The notes below the pieces were generated by a model. That model worked only from the letters and a program-made list of their open reading frames with translations. It did not search any database and was not told the DNA's origin. The translations under genes and the position numbers were made by a program. A DNA stretch of 64,000 nt from Chroococcus sp. FPU101 (GTDB taxonomy: Bacteria > Cyanobacteriota > Cyanobacteriia > Cyanobacteriales > Microcystaceae): contig NZ_BLJI01000024.1 in NCBI RefSeq assembly GCF_017312365.1, forward strand, positions 1 through 64,000. The letters are read 5' to 3'. Below are positions 8,963 through 18,477 of this stretch, one piece after another. Position 1 is the stretch's first letter; each line of letters begins with the position of its first letter.

Positions 8963-10879
8963 ATGCACAGTGAAGATTTTTTCTTTCAAGCGTTTATTTA
9001 TCTCGTTGCTGCTGTTGTCTCGGTTCCACTGGCTCAAAAATTAGGTCTTGGTTCAGTTTTAGGATATCTCATTGCTGGAGTTATTATCGGGCCCTTTGGG
9101 TTCGGTTTTGTGGGACAAGAAAAAAGCGATGATGTGATGCACTTCGCCGAATTTGGTGTCGTGATGATGCTCTTTTTAGTTGGTTTGGAACTGCAACCCT
9201 CTTTATTATGGCGGTTACGGATGCCTATTTTGGGTTTGGGGGGTTTACAGGTTAGTGTAACAACAATTTTAGTGGCGATTTTAGGGTTAGTTTTTGGACT
9301 ATCTTGGCCAATGGCTTTAGCAGTCGGTATGATTTTATCAATGTCCTCAACTGCGATCGCACTTTCTACCCTCAAAGAAAAAGGACTGATGAAAACCGAA
9401 GCGGGACAATCTGCTTTTTCTGTCTTATTATTCCAAGATATCGCCGTTATTCCGATTTTAGCCTTAATGCCCTTGCTGGCGATGAAAAATCCTGTTTCTC
9501 ACGCTGCTAATGGTCTAATTTTTGTGGCTGCGACTGAAAAGAGTACAAGTTTACCACCTTTATTACAAGCATTACTGGTTATTGGTGTAGTCGGTGGTAT
9601 TGTTGTCGGGGGACGTTTTCTGATGCGTCCAGTGTTTCGTATCATTGCCACAACACGTTTACAAGAAATTTTCACGGCAACTGCTTTATTACTCGTCATT
9701 GGTATTGCCCTAGCGATGCAACAGGTGGGACTATCGCCAGCACTGGGAACCTTTGTCGCGGGTGTGGTATTAGCCGATAATGAATACCGTCACGAATTAG
9801 AAGGCGATATCGAACCGTTTAAAGGATTATTATTAGGTCTATTCTTCATTTCTGTAGGGGCTAGTATTAACTTTAATTTGTTCTTCAGTCAGCCTTTATT
9901 GATTCTAGGGCTGGTGATTGGGCTTACTTTAGTCAAATTTGTCGTTTTATTTGGATTAGGGCGATTATTCAAAATAGAACTCAGTCAGAATTTAATTTTT
10001 GCCTTTTTTCTCGCTCAGGGTGGTGAGTTTGCTTTTGTTCTGTTTTCCTTTGCCACACAGAATAATGTTCTAACCTCGAATGTTGCAGGGCCTTTAGTTG
10101 CAGTCGTCGCCTTTTCGATGATTGTTACACCGCTACTTGCACTGATTAATGATAAATTTGTACAGCCACTTTTGACTCGTGCCACACCTGAACGAGAAGC
10201 CGATGAAATCGATGAAACCGAAAATCCAGTCATTATCGTGGGTTTTGGGCGTTTTGGGCAAATTGTTGGACGTTTATTGACGGCTAATGGCTTTAAAATT
10301 ACTGTTTTAGAGCATAATGCGACTCAGATTGAATTATTACGGCGTTTTGGCTGGAAAGTCTTTTATGGTGATGCGTCTCGTCTTGACTTACTTCGTGCTG
10401 CGGGTGCCGAACAAGCTAAATTAATTGTAATTGCGATCGATGATCGTGAAAAAATCCTTCAAACGATCGAACTTGTTCATAAACATTTCCCCCATCTTAA
10501 AATACTAGCCCGCGCTATCGACCGTCGTCACGCCTACGAATTGATCCGACATGGTGTCGATGTCATCGAACGCGAAACCTTTGCCTCATCTTTAGATATG
10601 GGAGTAGAAGCCCTAAAATTATTAGGTGTCCGTTCTTATAAAGCTTATCGTACTGCTCGTATGTTTAAAGAACATGACATCGAAGCACTCTACGAAGTGG
10701 CGCAATTAGAAGGAGATGAAGCGCAAATAATCGCCCGTTCTCGACAATTATCGCAAGACTTAGAACAATTATTGCGTACTGATGACCGAGAATTAAAACA
10801 AGATATTGACCGCGCTTGGGATATTACAGAACTCAGAGAAGAAATTAATGAGCAGAATAACATTAAGCAGGCCAAGTAA
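8963..10879 (+). CDS. KefB/KefC-type monovalent cation:proton antiporter (CPA2)
   Basis: A 638-aa inner-membrane protein. Residues 1-400 hold about 12 transmembrane helices of the Na+/H+ exchanger fold, with typical stretches LGLGSVLGYLIAGVIIGPFGFG and SMSSTAIALSTLKEKG. Residues about 418-535 form a TrkA-N (RCK) domain with a dinucleotide-binding GFGRFGQIVGRLL loop and the acidic VLEHN strand end, and a C-terminal charged extension follows. In E. coli, KefC exports potassium when glutathione adducts bind the RCK domain. The upstream KefF-like gene supports such gating. The last 17 bases overlap the end of the opposing kinase gene at 10863. Confidence 0.93.
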   Translation: MHSEDFFFQAFIYLVAAVVSVPLAQKLGLGSVLGYLIAGVIIGPFGFGFVGQEKSDDVMHFAEFGVVMMLFLVGLELQPSLLWRLRMPILGLGGLQVSVTTILVAILGLVFGLSWPMALAVGMILSMSSTAIALSTLKEKGLMKTEAGQSAFSVLLFQDIAVIPILALMPLLAMKNPVSHAANGLIFVAATEKSTSLPPLLQALLVIGVVGGIVVGGRFLMRPVFRIIATTRLQEIFTATALLLVIGIALAMQQVGLSPALGTFVAGVVLADNEYRHELEGDIEPFKGLLLGLFFISVGASINFNLFFSQPLLILGLVIGLTLVKFVVLFGLGRLFKIELSQNLIFAFFLAQGGEFAFVLFSFATQNNVLTSNVAGPLVAVVAFSMIVTPLLALINDKFVQPLLTRATPEREADEIDETENPVIIVGFGRFGQIVGRLLTANGFKITVLEHNATQIELLRRFGWKVFYGDASRLDLLRAAGAEQAKLIVIAIDDREKILQTIELVHKHFPHLKILARAIDRRHAYELIRHGVDVIERETFASSLDMGVEALKLLGVRSYKAYRTARMFKEHDIEALYEVAQLEGDEAQIIARSRQLSQDLEQLLRTDDRELKQDIDRAWDITELREEINEQNNIKQAK

Positions 10880-12521
10880 AATGAATTGTTGTTCCCTTTC
10901 CTTCTTGGGACTCTATGGTAATTGTTCCTTTTTCGCCATCAACAATTTTTTTGACTAAGGCTAAACCAATTCCAGTATTATGACTACTATGGGGTTGAAG
11001 GGTTTGAAATAAGCCAAAGATTTTTTCATGAAATTGAGGATCAATACCAGGCCCATCATCAGCCACAGAAAATTTATAGAAATTACCTTCTTGTTGAGCC
11101 GTTATTTTAATGGTTCCCGTTTCGCCATCGTGATGTTTAATCGCATTACTGATCAAATTAGTAAACACTTGTTGTAATAAAAGTTTTACGGTACAAAACA
11201 TTGGCATCGATGAATCTATTTCGATGGTGAAATGGTCTTCTGGAGCTAAATTATCAATGACATCTTTGAGCACTTGTTCTACATCTACCATTTCTGAACT
11301 CATTTGCGCTCGTCCGACTCGATAATATTGCAAAAGACCATCAATCAAATTATCCATACGGTAAACTCGTCCTTGGAGCAATTCGAGATGTGATTGCGTT
11401 TCTTCCGATAGTTGTCCTTGTAGATCATCAAGAAGCCATTGTGCTATATTTGCGATCGCTCTTAAAGGGGATTTTAGATCATGAGAAGCCGCATAGACAA
11501 ATTGATCGAGTTCTTTATTGCGCTTTTCTAATAAAATATTGCTTTGGGTTAAAGCCGTCGTCAAATAAGTCAATTCATCCGCATGAGTTCTTAAAGCGGT
11601 TTCTGCTTGTTTAGCTTCGGTAATATCGAGCAAAAGACCGCGTAATTTTAGTATGGTTCCCTCCTCATCTCGGACTAAATAAGCTTTGTCACGTAGCCAA
11701 ACGACTTGATCATTAGCACTCATACATCGATATTGAATTTCATGATCAAGACCTTGTTTAATTTGCTGCCGACGATACTGTAATATTTCTTCTCGTTCAT
11801 CGGGATGAATCAAATTAACCCAAAAATCTGGTTTTGAAAGCCATTGCTCTGATGAATAGCCTAACAACATTTGAGAGCTTTGACTAACAAACGAAAATTG
11901 TAACGTTTTTGCGTTTGCTTCCCAAAAAATCGCATGATCTAAACCATTCACTAAATCTTTAAATCTTTGTTCTGCTGCTTCTGCTACTTCCCGCGCTGAC
12001 TGTTCTCGCTCAAGTAAATCATCTTTTTGCTGGTTGGCTGCTTCTAGTTGAGCCGTCCGTTTTTTGACCCTAAGTTCTAATTGAGCATTGAGTTGGACAA
12101 TTTGAGCCGCTTGTTGTTTAATTTGGTCTGTTTTCTTGTAGAGTTCCACAAAAACGGCGACTTTTGAGAGTAATATTTCTGGATCTAATGGTTTGACTAA
12201 ATAATCTACAGCACCTAGAGCATAACCTTTAAACGCTTGTTGTTCGTTGCGACTGTAAGCGGTGAGAAATATAATCGGAACATCACGCGATCGTTCTCTA
12301 GAACGAATGAGGGTTGCTGTCTCAAAACCGTCCATCTCAGGCATCTTTACATCTAGCAAAATTACTGCAAAATCTTGTTTGAGTAAACATCTTAGTGCGT
12401 CTCTTCCCGAAGTCGCTCTGACTAGATTTTGTTCAAGACGATTTAAAATCGCTTCTAGTGCTAATAAGTTGTTGGGGTTATCGTCAACTAAAAGAATGTT
12501 AACTTTAGATTCTGGTTGCAT
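10863..12521 (-). CDS. Receiver-PAS-histidine kinase hybrid
   Basis: A 552-aa soluble sensor kinase. Residues 8-130 form a receiver domain with phospho-acceptor D in ILLDVKMPEMDGFETA and the conserved K in YLVKPLD. A coiled linker (130-180) and a PAS/PAC domain (about 185-305) follow. Residues 345-400 are a HisKA domain with H in YAASHDLKSPLRAI. The HATPase at 430-552 has N (NLISNAIKHH), DDGPGIDP and GIGLALVKKIV. No membrane span is present. The N-terminal receiver suggests it is controlled by another kinase, as in bacteriophytochrome-pathway or circadian-type proteins. It shares its HisKA-HATPase style with the larger kinase at 14175. It ends inside the tail of the antiporter gene. Confidence 0.93.
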   Translation of the reverse strand: MQPESKVNILLVDDNPNNLLALEAILNRLEQNLVRATSGRDALRCLLKQDFAVILLDVKMPEMDGFETATLIRSRERSRDVPIIFLTAYSRNEQQAFKGYALGAVDYLVKPLDPEILLSKVAVFVELYKKTDQIKQQAAQIVQLNAQLELRVKKRTAQLEAANQQKDDLLEREQSAREVAEAAEQRFKDLVNGLDHAIFWEANAKTLQFSFVSQSSQMLLGYSSEQWLSKPDFWVNLIHPDEREEILQYRRQQIKQGLDHEIQYRCMSANDQVVWLRDKAYLVRDEEGTILKLRGLLLDITEAKQAETALRTHADELTYLTTALTQSNILLEKRNKELDQFVYAASHDLKSPLRAIANIAQWLLDDLQGQLSEETQSHLELLQGRVYRMDNLIDGLLQYYRVGRAQMSSEMVDVEQVLKDVIDNLAPEDHFTIEIDSSMPMFCTVKLLLQQVFTNLISNAIKHHDGETGTIKITAQQEGNFYKFSVADDGPGIDPQFHEKIFGLFQTLQPHSSHNTGIGLALVKKIVDGEKGTITIESQEGKGTTIHFTWPA

Positions 12522-13069
12522 AGGATTTTAGATCATAAAGTACGTTTTTGAATACAGATTCAGCATGATCCGCGCTTATTAAATTAGACTCACAAAAATT
12601 ATTAAAGACATCAAAGCAAAAGATATCTTTAACAACTTAGCATGAATAGAATTCCATCTATAGGATACTAATAACTACACACCTTAGATATAAATTTAGT
12701 ATTAAATAGGTATACATTTAGACAGAAATTATTTTGAATTGTGTTTCCCTAAAAGTTATATAAAGTTAATTAAGCCTTGTGGACGACAAGCTTCAAGGTT
12801 TAAGGACAAAGATTTCGCTTTCCCTTAAGTCAATCTACAAAGAGCTTTAGTAAAAATAAAAATATGAGATTTTTGATTTAAAAAATAAAAGTATCATCAA
12901 AATTGAAATCAATATTTAATGAATCCTCTATCTAAGTAATTAGACTGAATCAAAACATCAAAGAAATAACCTCAAATAAATTGCTGAGATACATCCAGAG
13001 AAAGACCCAGTGACAGTACAGACTCTTTTAGGATGATAAGGGTTCAAAGCATATATAGGATAAATAGTA
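12522..13069. other. Intergenic region without a recognised gene
   Basis: About 550 bases of AT-rich sequence between two divergent genes, the kinase and the SDR. The only structure I see is an imperfect hairpin AGCCTTGT-GGACG-ACAAGCT near 12772-12791. No open frame, tRNA or known RNA motif is evident. It presumably holds promoters for both genes. Confidence 0.5.
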
Positions 13070-13870
13070 ATGAACAGTTCATTTACGCGCCCTCTAGCCG
13101 TTGTTACGGGTGCTTCCAATGGTATTGGCTATGAACTCGCCCGACAGTTTGCTCAACATGGTTTTGATCTTTTAGTAACAGCCACAGGTTCTAGTATAAA
13201 TGATGCGGCTCAAGCTTTTGAGCAATTAGGTGCAAAAGTCCAGACTGTAGAAGCGGATCTGGCTACTTATGATGGTGTTGAAAAACTGTATGATCAAATT
13301 AAGGCAATAGGTCAACCTGTAGAAGCGATCGCCATTAATGCAGGTGTTGGCGTTGGTGGTAATTTTACCCACGAAACAGACTTAAAAGATGAACTCAATT
13401 TAATTAATCTCAATGTCGTTTCAACCGTTCATCTAGCCAAACGTGTGGTTAAAGATATGGTTGAACGCGGTTATGGACGTATTTTGTTTACTTCTTCCAT
13501 TGCTGCTTTGATGCCAGGGCCATTTGAAGCGGTTTATGCAGCATCTAAATCTTTTATACAATCTTTTTCTGAAGCTTTGCGTAATGAATTAAAAGATAAG
13601 GGTGTCACTGTTACTGCACTATTGCCAGGGCCGACGGATACTAACTTTTTTCACCGTGCGGAAATGGATGACACGAAAGCGGGTTCAAGCAAGAAAGATG
13701 ATCCAGCAGAGGTGGCAAAACAGGGCTTTGAAGCTCTAATGGCGGGTAAAGATTCTGTGATCGCAGGTTCACTGATGACCAAGATTCAGGGCGCGGTAGC
13801 TAATATTTTACCTGATACGGCTAATGCTGAACAACACCGTAAGCTGACAGAGCCAGGTTCTGGGAAGTAA
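13070..13870 (+). CDS. Short-chain dehydrogenase/reductase
   Basis: A 266-aa classical SDR. It has the cofactor loop TGASNGIG (near residue 14), the NAG motif (AINAGVGVGG), the catalytic Ser in LFTSSIAAL and the active-site YAASK, followed by LLPGPTDTNFF. Such enzymes oxidise or reduce alcohols and ketones with NAD(P)(H). The substrate cannot be told from sequence. The C-terminal tail (HRKLTEPGSGK) is hydrophilic. No partner gene is adjacent: the 36-aa membrane protein lies 180 bases downstream, past a hairpin, so this is probably a single-gene unit. Confidence 0.92.
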   Translation: MNSSFTRPLAVVTGASNGIGYELARQFAQHGFDLLVTATGSSINDAAQAFEQLGAKVQTVEADLATYDGVEKLYDQIKAIGQPVEAIAINAGVGVGGNFTHETDLKDELNLINLNVVSTVHLAKRVVKDMVERGYGRILFTSSIAALMPGPFEAVYAASKSFIQSFSEALRNELKDKGVTVTALLPGPTDTNFFHRAEMDDTKAGSSKKDDPAEVAKQGFEALMAGKDSVIAGSLMTKIQGAVANILPDTANAEQHRKLTEPGSGK

Positions 13871-13929
13871 TTTTATAGATAAAGAAGTAGTGCAAAAGAT
13901 GGGAAATTGACCTCACCCCGCCTTCGGCA

Positions 13930-13951
13930 CCCCTTTCCTACAGGAGAGGGG
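13930..13951. repeat. GC-rich hairpin repeat downstream of the SDR gene
   Basis: CCCCTTTCC and GGAGAGGGG pair with one wobble around a 4-nt loop, inside a GC-rich block (CCTCACCCC... AGGGGGAGAGG) unlike the surrounding AT-rich DNA. Similar CTCACCCC/GAGAGGGG hairpins are common intergenic repeats in cyanobacteria. It may end SDR transcription, but no T-run follows. Confidence 0.5.
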
Positions 13952-14053
13952 AAGGGGGAGAGGTTAAAAAATATTATTAAATCGAATGCGATATGAGATC
14001 ATAATCAATGAAATCATATCGTTTTCCATAGAGGAAAAGAGATTTAAACAACA

Positions 14054-14164
14054 ATGGACAACACTTTAATGGATTGGGTTTTAGGGGGTGTGGCTTTGGT
14101 CATCGTTCTCAGTGGGTTGTTGATGTTGTTGAATGGAGTTCGAGAGATGGGGAAAAAGCCGTAA
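14054..14164 (+). CDS. Predicted 36-aa single-pass membrane protein
   Basis: The frame reads MDNTLMDWVLGGVALVIVL, then SGLLMLLNGVREMGKKP. It has a short acidic start, a hydrophobic helix of about 20 residues and a basic tail, as in a single-span protein with its C-terminus in the cytoplasm. AGAGGAAAAGAG lies about 15 bases upstream. It resembles in size the small subunits of photosynthetic complexes, but I cannot match it to a named one. It ends 10 bases before the opposing large kinase gene. The composition argues for a real gene. Confidence 0.5.
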   Translation: MDNTLMDWVLGGVALVIVLSGLLMLLNGVREMGKKP

Positions 14165-14174
14165 AAATCATTTA

Positions 14175-17100
14175 TCATCTCGATTTTGGCCAAGTAAAAC
14201 GGAAAGTGGTTCCTTGACCTAACTTAGATTCTAGGGTAATTTTACCGCCATGCTTCTCGACCAGTTTTTTAACGATCGCAAGACCAATTCCTGTATTATT
14301 CTTAGATTCATTACCGACGGTCTGGAAAATAGCAAACACTTTTTCATGGTGTTCGGGTGCGATACCCTTTCCGTTATCCGCTACTGTAAATTGATAAGAT
14401 TTACCTAAGTCTTGGGCTGAAATAGTAACTTTTCCATCGCTGCGTCCGTGATGTTTAATCGCATTAGAAATTAAGTTAGCAAACACCTGACTTAAAGGTA
14501 GTCTGGGAGTATTCAGTATAGGAAGTTTCGGCTGTATTTCGAGGGTAAAACTCTCTGAAGGAGCCAACGAATCAATAATTTCTTCTAATAATTGAGTAGT
14601 ATCTACTTTTTCGGTTGCAGCGTCGGTACGATTAATGCGCGAATAGTTCAACAAACCATCAATTAAGTTTTCCATACGAATCACTCGATCTTGAAGGAGT
14701 TGCATTTGCTGTTGATTTTCGGGCGGTAATAACTCACCTATATCATCGGCTATCCATTGTGAAAGGTTAGAAATTGCCCGCAGTGGAGCTTTGAGATCGT
14801 GTGACACAATATAAACAAACTGATCGAGTTCTTGATTACGCTCTTGTAAAATGGCTGTTGCTTCTGTTAACTCTTGATTGAGTGAAATTAAATCTTGTGT
14901 TGTTTGCTGCAAGTCTTCTTCAGTTTGTTTCCGTTCAGTAATATCAAGCACTACACCCATCATACGAATGGGCTGTCCCGTTGCATCATAAATACAGTTC
15001 CCTTTAGCAGCAAGCCAACGTAGTGTACCATCGGGCCAAATGGTACGATACTCAATATCATAGTCCTGTTGTAGTTTGATGGATCGTTCAACCGCTTCAT
15101 TAGTCCGTTGACGATCGTCTGGATGAAGAGCATTGAGGAACATTTCATAGGACATCGGCGCATCAGCACTGAGTCCAAAAAGAGCCTTACACCGATCTGT
15201 CCAAGTGAGGGTATCTGTTTCAAGATCCCAATACCACATCCCCAGTCTAGCGGCTTCTAGGGCGACTCGTAAACGTTCTTCACTCTTTTGTAGAGCCTGT
15301 TCGGTTTGTTTGCGTTCGGTAAGATCGAGAGTAACCCCAATCAGTCTTAGAGGATAGCCATTATTACTATAAATCGCTCTGCCCCGCGCCATAATCCAAT
15401 GCAAAGTCCCATCAGGCCAAATGTTGCGGAATTCTAAATCGAAATCAGTACGACTGATGATTGCTTCTTGAACCGCTTGCCGTACTTCTTCTTGATCATC
15501 GGGGTGAAGTAATCCTAAAAGGCGTTGATAAGATATATTGTCCTCAAAAGCCAGCCCAAAGTTGGCTTTCATTTGGCTAGAGCATTCCAAAGCATTTGTT
15601 ACTAGATTAAGCTGCCAAGAACCTAGTTTACCCGTTCGTAGAGCGATTTTTAGTTTTTGTTCACTCTCTCTAATTGCTTCTTGAACTTGTTTGCGCTCCG
15701 TAATATCAAAAGAAACACCAATTAAACCGATAATATTGCCTGTTTGATCACGATAGGGTGATTTAGCCGAGAGGAAAGTCTTGATGCCCTGTGGTAATTC
15801 TACAGTTTCTTCGACAACCTGCATTTGTCCCGTTTCCATGACTTGACGATCGGTTTCAACAATAGGAGCCGCTTCCGAAGGGTTAACATAGAATTCTGCA
15901 TCGGTGCTACCAATCACCTCCGATTCTGATTTACCTAGGGCGCGGAATAAGGCTGAATTCCCCATCACTAAACGACCTTGGCGATCTTTAACATAAATCA
16001 TGGTAGGAGTCGCTTCATTAATGGTATTGAGTATGGCTAAACTTTGACGGAGTGCCGTTTCACTTTCACGTAAGGCTTGCTCTGCCTGTTGACGTTCCTG
16101 TTGTGCTTGTTTACGCTCGGTAATATCTTCCGCAAAACCCACTAATCGATAGGGCTGTCCGTTATTATCTTTAATCAGATAACTGCGATCGCGTATCCAA
16201 CGAATTTGATCATCGGGACGCACAATTCGATATTCAATATCTATACCTTCTTGCAAACGCTCACGTGACGCACCCGCCATAACACGCTCTTGATCTTCGG
16301 GATGAATTGACTCAATTAATTCTTTAAAATTAGTATACAATTTCTCACGAGAACGTCCCCAAATGCGATCATAGGCTGGACTAACATAGAGAATCTGTTC
16401 ATGAAGGGCATCGGAAAGCCAGAAAACGACCTCGATGGTTTCTGCCATTTGTCTAAATCGTTCTGTGGTTTCTATTAAAGCGGTTTCTGTTTGTTTCTGT
16501 TGTTCAATATCAACGGCGGAACCAACCCAACGCATCGGCGTGATTTGATCATCTCCCGTCAAAACAGCACGACTAATACACCAGCGATAAGATCCTGAGA
16601 AGTGTTTAATACGATGGGTCATTTCATAAGGTTGTTGTTTGGCGGCTGCTTCACTCCAGCGATTATAGGTTTCGTTAAGATCATCGGGATGAATTAAATC
16701 TTGCCAGCCTTGTTGTTGTATTTTTTCAAGATCTAATCCTGTATAGTCGATCCAAGGTTGACTCACAAAATCGATCGTGCCATCGGGTAGTGCTGTCCAC
16801 AGTAAAACAGGAACATTATCTGTAAGGTTTTGTAAAAATAGTTTTTGTTCTTTGAAATTTTGTTCAGCCTGTTTTTTATCGCTAATATCGGTTGTACTGC
16901 CGACGACTCGAATCGGATTGCCGTCTTGGTCTCGCTTGGCGATGAGACCTTGATCCAAGACGTGTATATAATAACCGTCTTTGTGGCGCACTCGATACTC
17001 GGCTGTCCAACGATCATCAGTAATCCAATTAACATTTAATCGTTTTTGAATTCTTTCTTGATCGCCTGGGTGGCAAATATTAAACCACCATTCGGCACTC

Positions 17101-18122
17101 GGATCAATTTCTTCTGGAGAATAACCTAAGATGCGGGTTATTCCATCGGTTCTTTCGACGATATTCTTTTCTAGATCCCAATCATAAATTAAACAGTTAA
17201 CAGCCGCCGCCGCTAGTTCAAAACGTTCATTTGCTGCTTTAAGACGTTGTTCATTCTCTCTTAAGGCCGATTCAACATTTCGGCGATCTGTAATATCTTG
17301 AAAATAGACGGCTAGACCTTCAGGAATGGGATAAGCATGGACTTCAAACCATCGATTTAGAGTCGGATTGAAGTCTTCAAATCTCACCGCAACTTGTTCT
17401 CGCATGGCCCGTCGCAGTTCCCGATAGACAAGCAAATTCAGTTCAGCTAGTTCTGTAAAAACGTCCCAAAGTACTTGTCCTAGAAGTTCTTCACGTGTTT
17501 TGTGTAAATGTTTTGTAGCTTGTTGATTAACGTAAATATATCGCCACTGATGGTCAAAAGCCACAAAAGCATCGCTAATACTTTCGAGAATATCGTTAAC
17601 TCGGTTGTGGAAGGCTTCATTTTCTACCCGTAGTTGTTGTTCTCGTTCTTGTGCTTCTAGACGGATTTTCGATATTTTTAAATGAGCTTCTACTCGTGCG
17701 ACTAATTCGCGCTCCGAAAAGGGTTGAAGCATATATTCATCTACTCCTACCTCTTGCCACTGCTGTTTAATGTCTTCTCCGACTACATCTGATAAAACGA
17801 TGATCGGAAGATCTTTTGTTTTTGGGTTAGTCCGCAATTGCCGCAGTAATTCTAATTCATATAGGTTATGCGACATCAAATTAATTAAGACTAGATCGGG
17901 TGGTTGTTGCTTAATAACCGTTAATGCTTGATCCCCATTACTGACGGTTTCGATGTCATACTGGCGACTCAACAGGCGTTTGACATACAATTGAATTTCA
18001 GCATGATCATCTATCAAAAGAAGACGAGCTATTGAAAAAGTTGTAGCTGAATTAAAATACCTCCTCATTTGCAAGTCCTGATTGCTATGGCTATTCGTGG
18101 TCATAGTATTTTCATTCATCAA
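14175..18122 (-). CDS. Receiver-multiPAS histidine kinase
   Basis: A 1315-aa soluble sensor kinase. Residues about 33-150 are a receiver-like domain (LLIDDHAEIQLYV) in which the usual phospho-acceptor stretch reads PPDLVLINLMSHN, so the acceptor Asp is replaced by Asn and it is probably not phosphorylated. Seven PAS/PAC domains follow (about 170-1075), many closing with DITERKQ. One of them (about 690-810, MIYVKDRQGRLVMGNSAL) differs in type from the PAS_3-like others. HisKA carries H in YIVSHDLKAPLRAI. The HATPase has NLISNAIKHH, DNGKGIAP and GIGLAIVKKLV. Multiple PAS folds point to integration of several signals. Its closest relative in the window is the kinase at 10863. Confidence 0.92.
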   Translation of the reverse strand: MMNENTMTTNSHSNQDLQMRRYFNSATTFSIARLLLIDDHAEIQLYVKRLLSRQYDIETVSNGDQALTVIKQQPPDLVLINLMSHNLYELELLRQLRTNPKTKDLPIIVLSDVVGEDIKQQWQEVGVDEYMLQPFSERELVARVEAHLKISKIRLEAQEREQQLRVENEAFHNRVNDILESISDAFVAFDHQWRYIYVNQQATKHLHKTREELLGQVLWDVFTELAELNLLVYRELRRAMREQVAVRFEDFNPTLNRWFEVHAYPIPEGLAVYFQDITDRRNVESALRENEQRLKAANERFELAAAAVNCLIYDWDLEKNIVERTDGITRILGYSPEEIDPSAEWWFNICHPGDQERIQKRLNVNWITDDRWTAEYRVRHKDGYYIHVLDQGLIAKRDQDGNPIRVVGSTTDISDKKQAEQNFKEQKLFLQNLTDNVPVLLWTALPDGTIDFVSQPWIDYTGLDLEKIQQQGWQDLIHPDDLNETYNRWSEAAAKQQPYEMTHRIKHFSGSYRWCISRAVLTGDDQITPMRWVGSAVDIEQQKQTETALIETTERFRQMAETIEVVFWLSDALHEQILYVSPAYDRIWGRSREKLYTNFKELIESIHPEDQERVMAGASRERLQEGIDIEYRIVRPDDQIRWIRDRSYLIKDNNGQPYRLVGFAEDITERKQAQQERQQAEQALRESETALRQSLAILNTINEATPTMIYVKDRQGRLVMGNSALFRALGKSESEVIGSTDAEFYVNPSEAAPIVETDRQVMETGQMQVVEETVELPQGIKTFLSAKSPYRDQTGNIIGLIGVSFDITERKQVQEAIRESEQKLKIALRTGKLGSWQLNLVTNALECSSQMKANFGLAFEDNISYQRLLGLLHPDDQEEVRQAVQEAIISRTDFDLEFRNIWPDGTLHWIMARGRAIYSNNGYPLRLIGVTLDLTERKQTEQALQKSEERLRVALEAARLGMWYWDLETDTLTWTDRCKALFGLSADAPMSYEMFLNALHPDDRQRTNEAVERSIKLQQDYDIEYRTIWPDGTLRWLAAKGNCIYDATGQPIRMMGVVLDITERKQTEEDLQQTTQDLISLNQELTEATAILQERNQELDQFVYIVSHDLKAPLRAISNLSQWIADDIGELLPPENQQQMQLLQDRVIRMENLIDGLLNYSRINRTDAATEKVDTTQLLEEIIDSLAPSESFTLEIQPKLPILNTPRLPLSQVFANLISNAIKHHGRSDGKVTISAQDLGKSYQFTVADNGKGIAPEHHEKVFAIFQTVGNESKNNTGIGLAIVKKLVEKHGGKITLESKLGQGTTFRFTWPKSR

Positions 18123-18477
18123 GACCTACCTATTGATATAGTTCATTTGACTTATGCCTATTCTACATCGTTAATTCTCATCACCTTCTAATAATTAAAA
18201 TTAGGTTAAATTAAATGTATAAAAGTTAACATTTGTATCGCCTACTTTTCTGGAACGTTAACGACTACAAAAATCTTAACATAAATTTTTATATTTTTTT
18301 AAGATTTTAGTTGTTGCTCGACTTCAAACAACGTTTTCTATTTCTTGTTCCCTCTAGTTAGAGCATAGAATAGAGGGCTATGAGTAAAATATATCCGAAG
18401 AGTGATTTCTGCTTTTTGATGCGATCTCTCAAAAGATTGAGCCTATATTTAGTTAAGTTCTAATGTATTAATTTCTT
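18123..18477. other. Intergenic region without a recognised gene
   Basis: About 355 bases upstream of the large kinase and downstream of the UDG gene, both on the minus strand. The sequence is AT-rich with short T-runs near 18295. I see no open frame, RNA motif or strong hairpin. It probably contains the kinase promoter. Confidence 0.45.

Noticed and set aside
12522-13069. Possible tRNA or small RNA in the long gaps (also 18123-18477, 38793-39262, 52008-52452)
   Set aside because: I found no TPsiC-like GGTTCGAATCC segment or cloverleaf pairing and no known RNA motif by eye.
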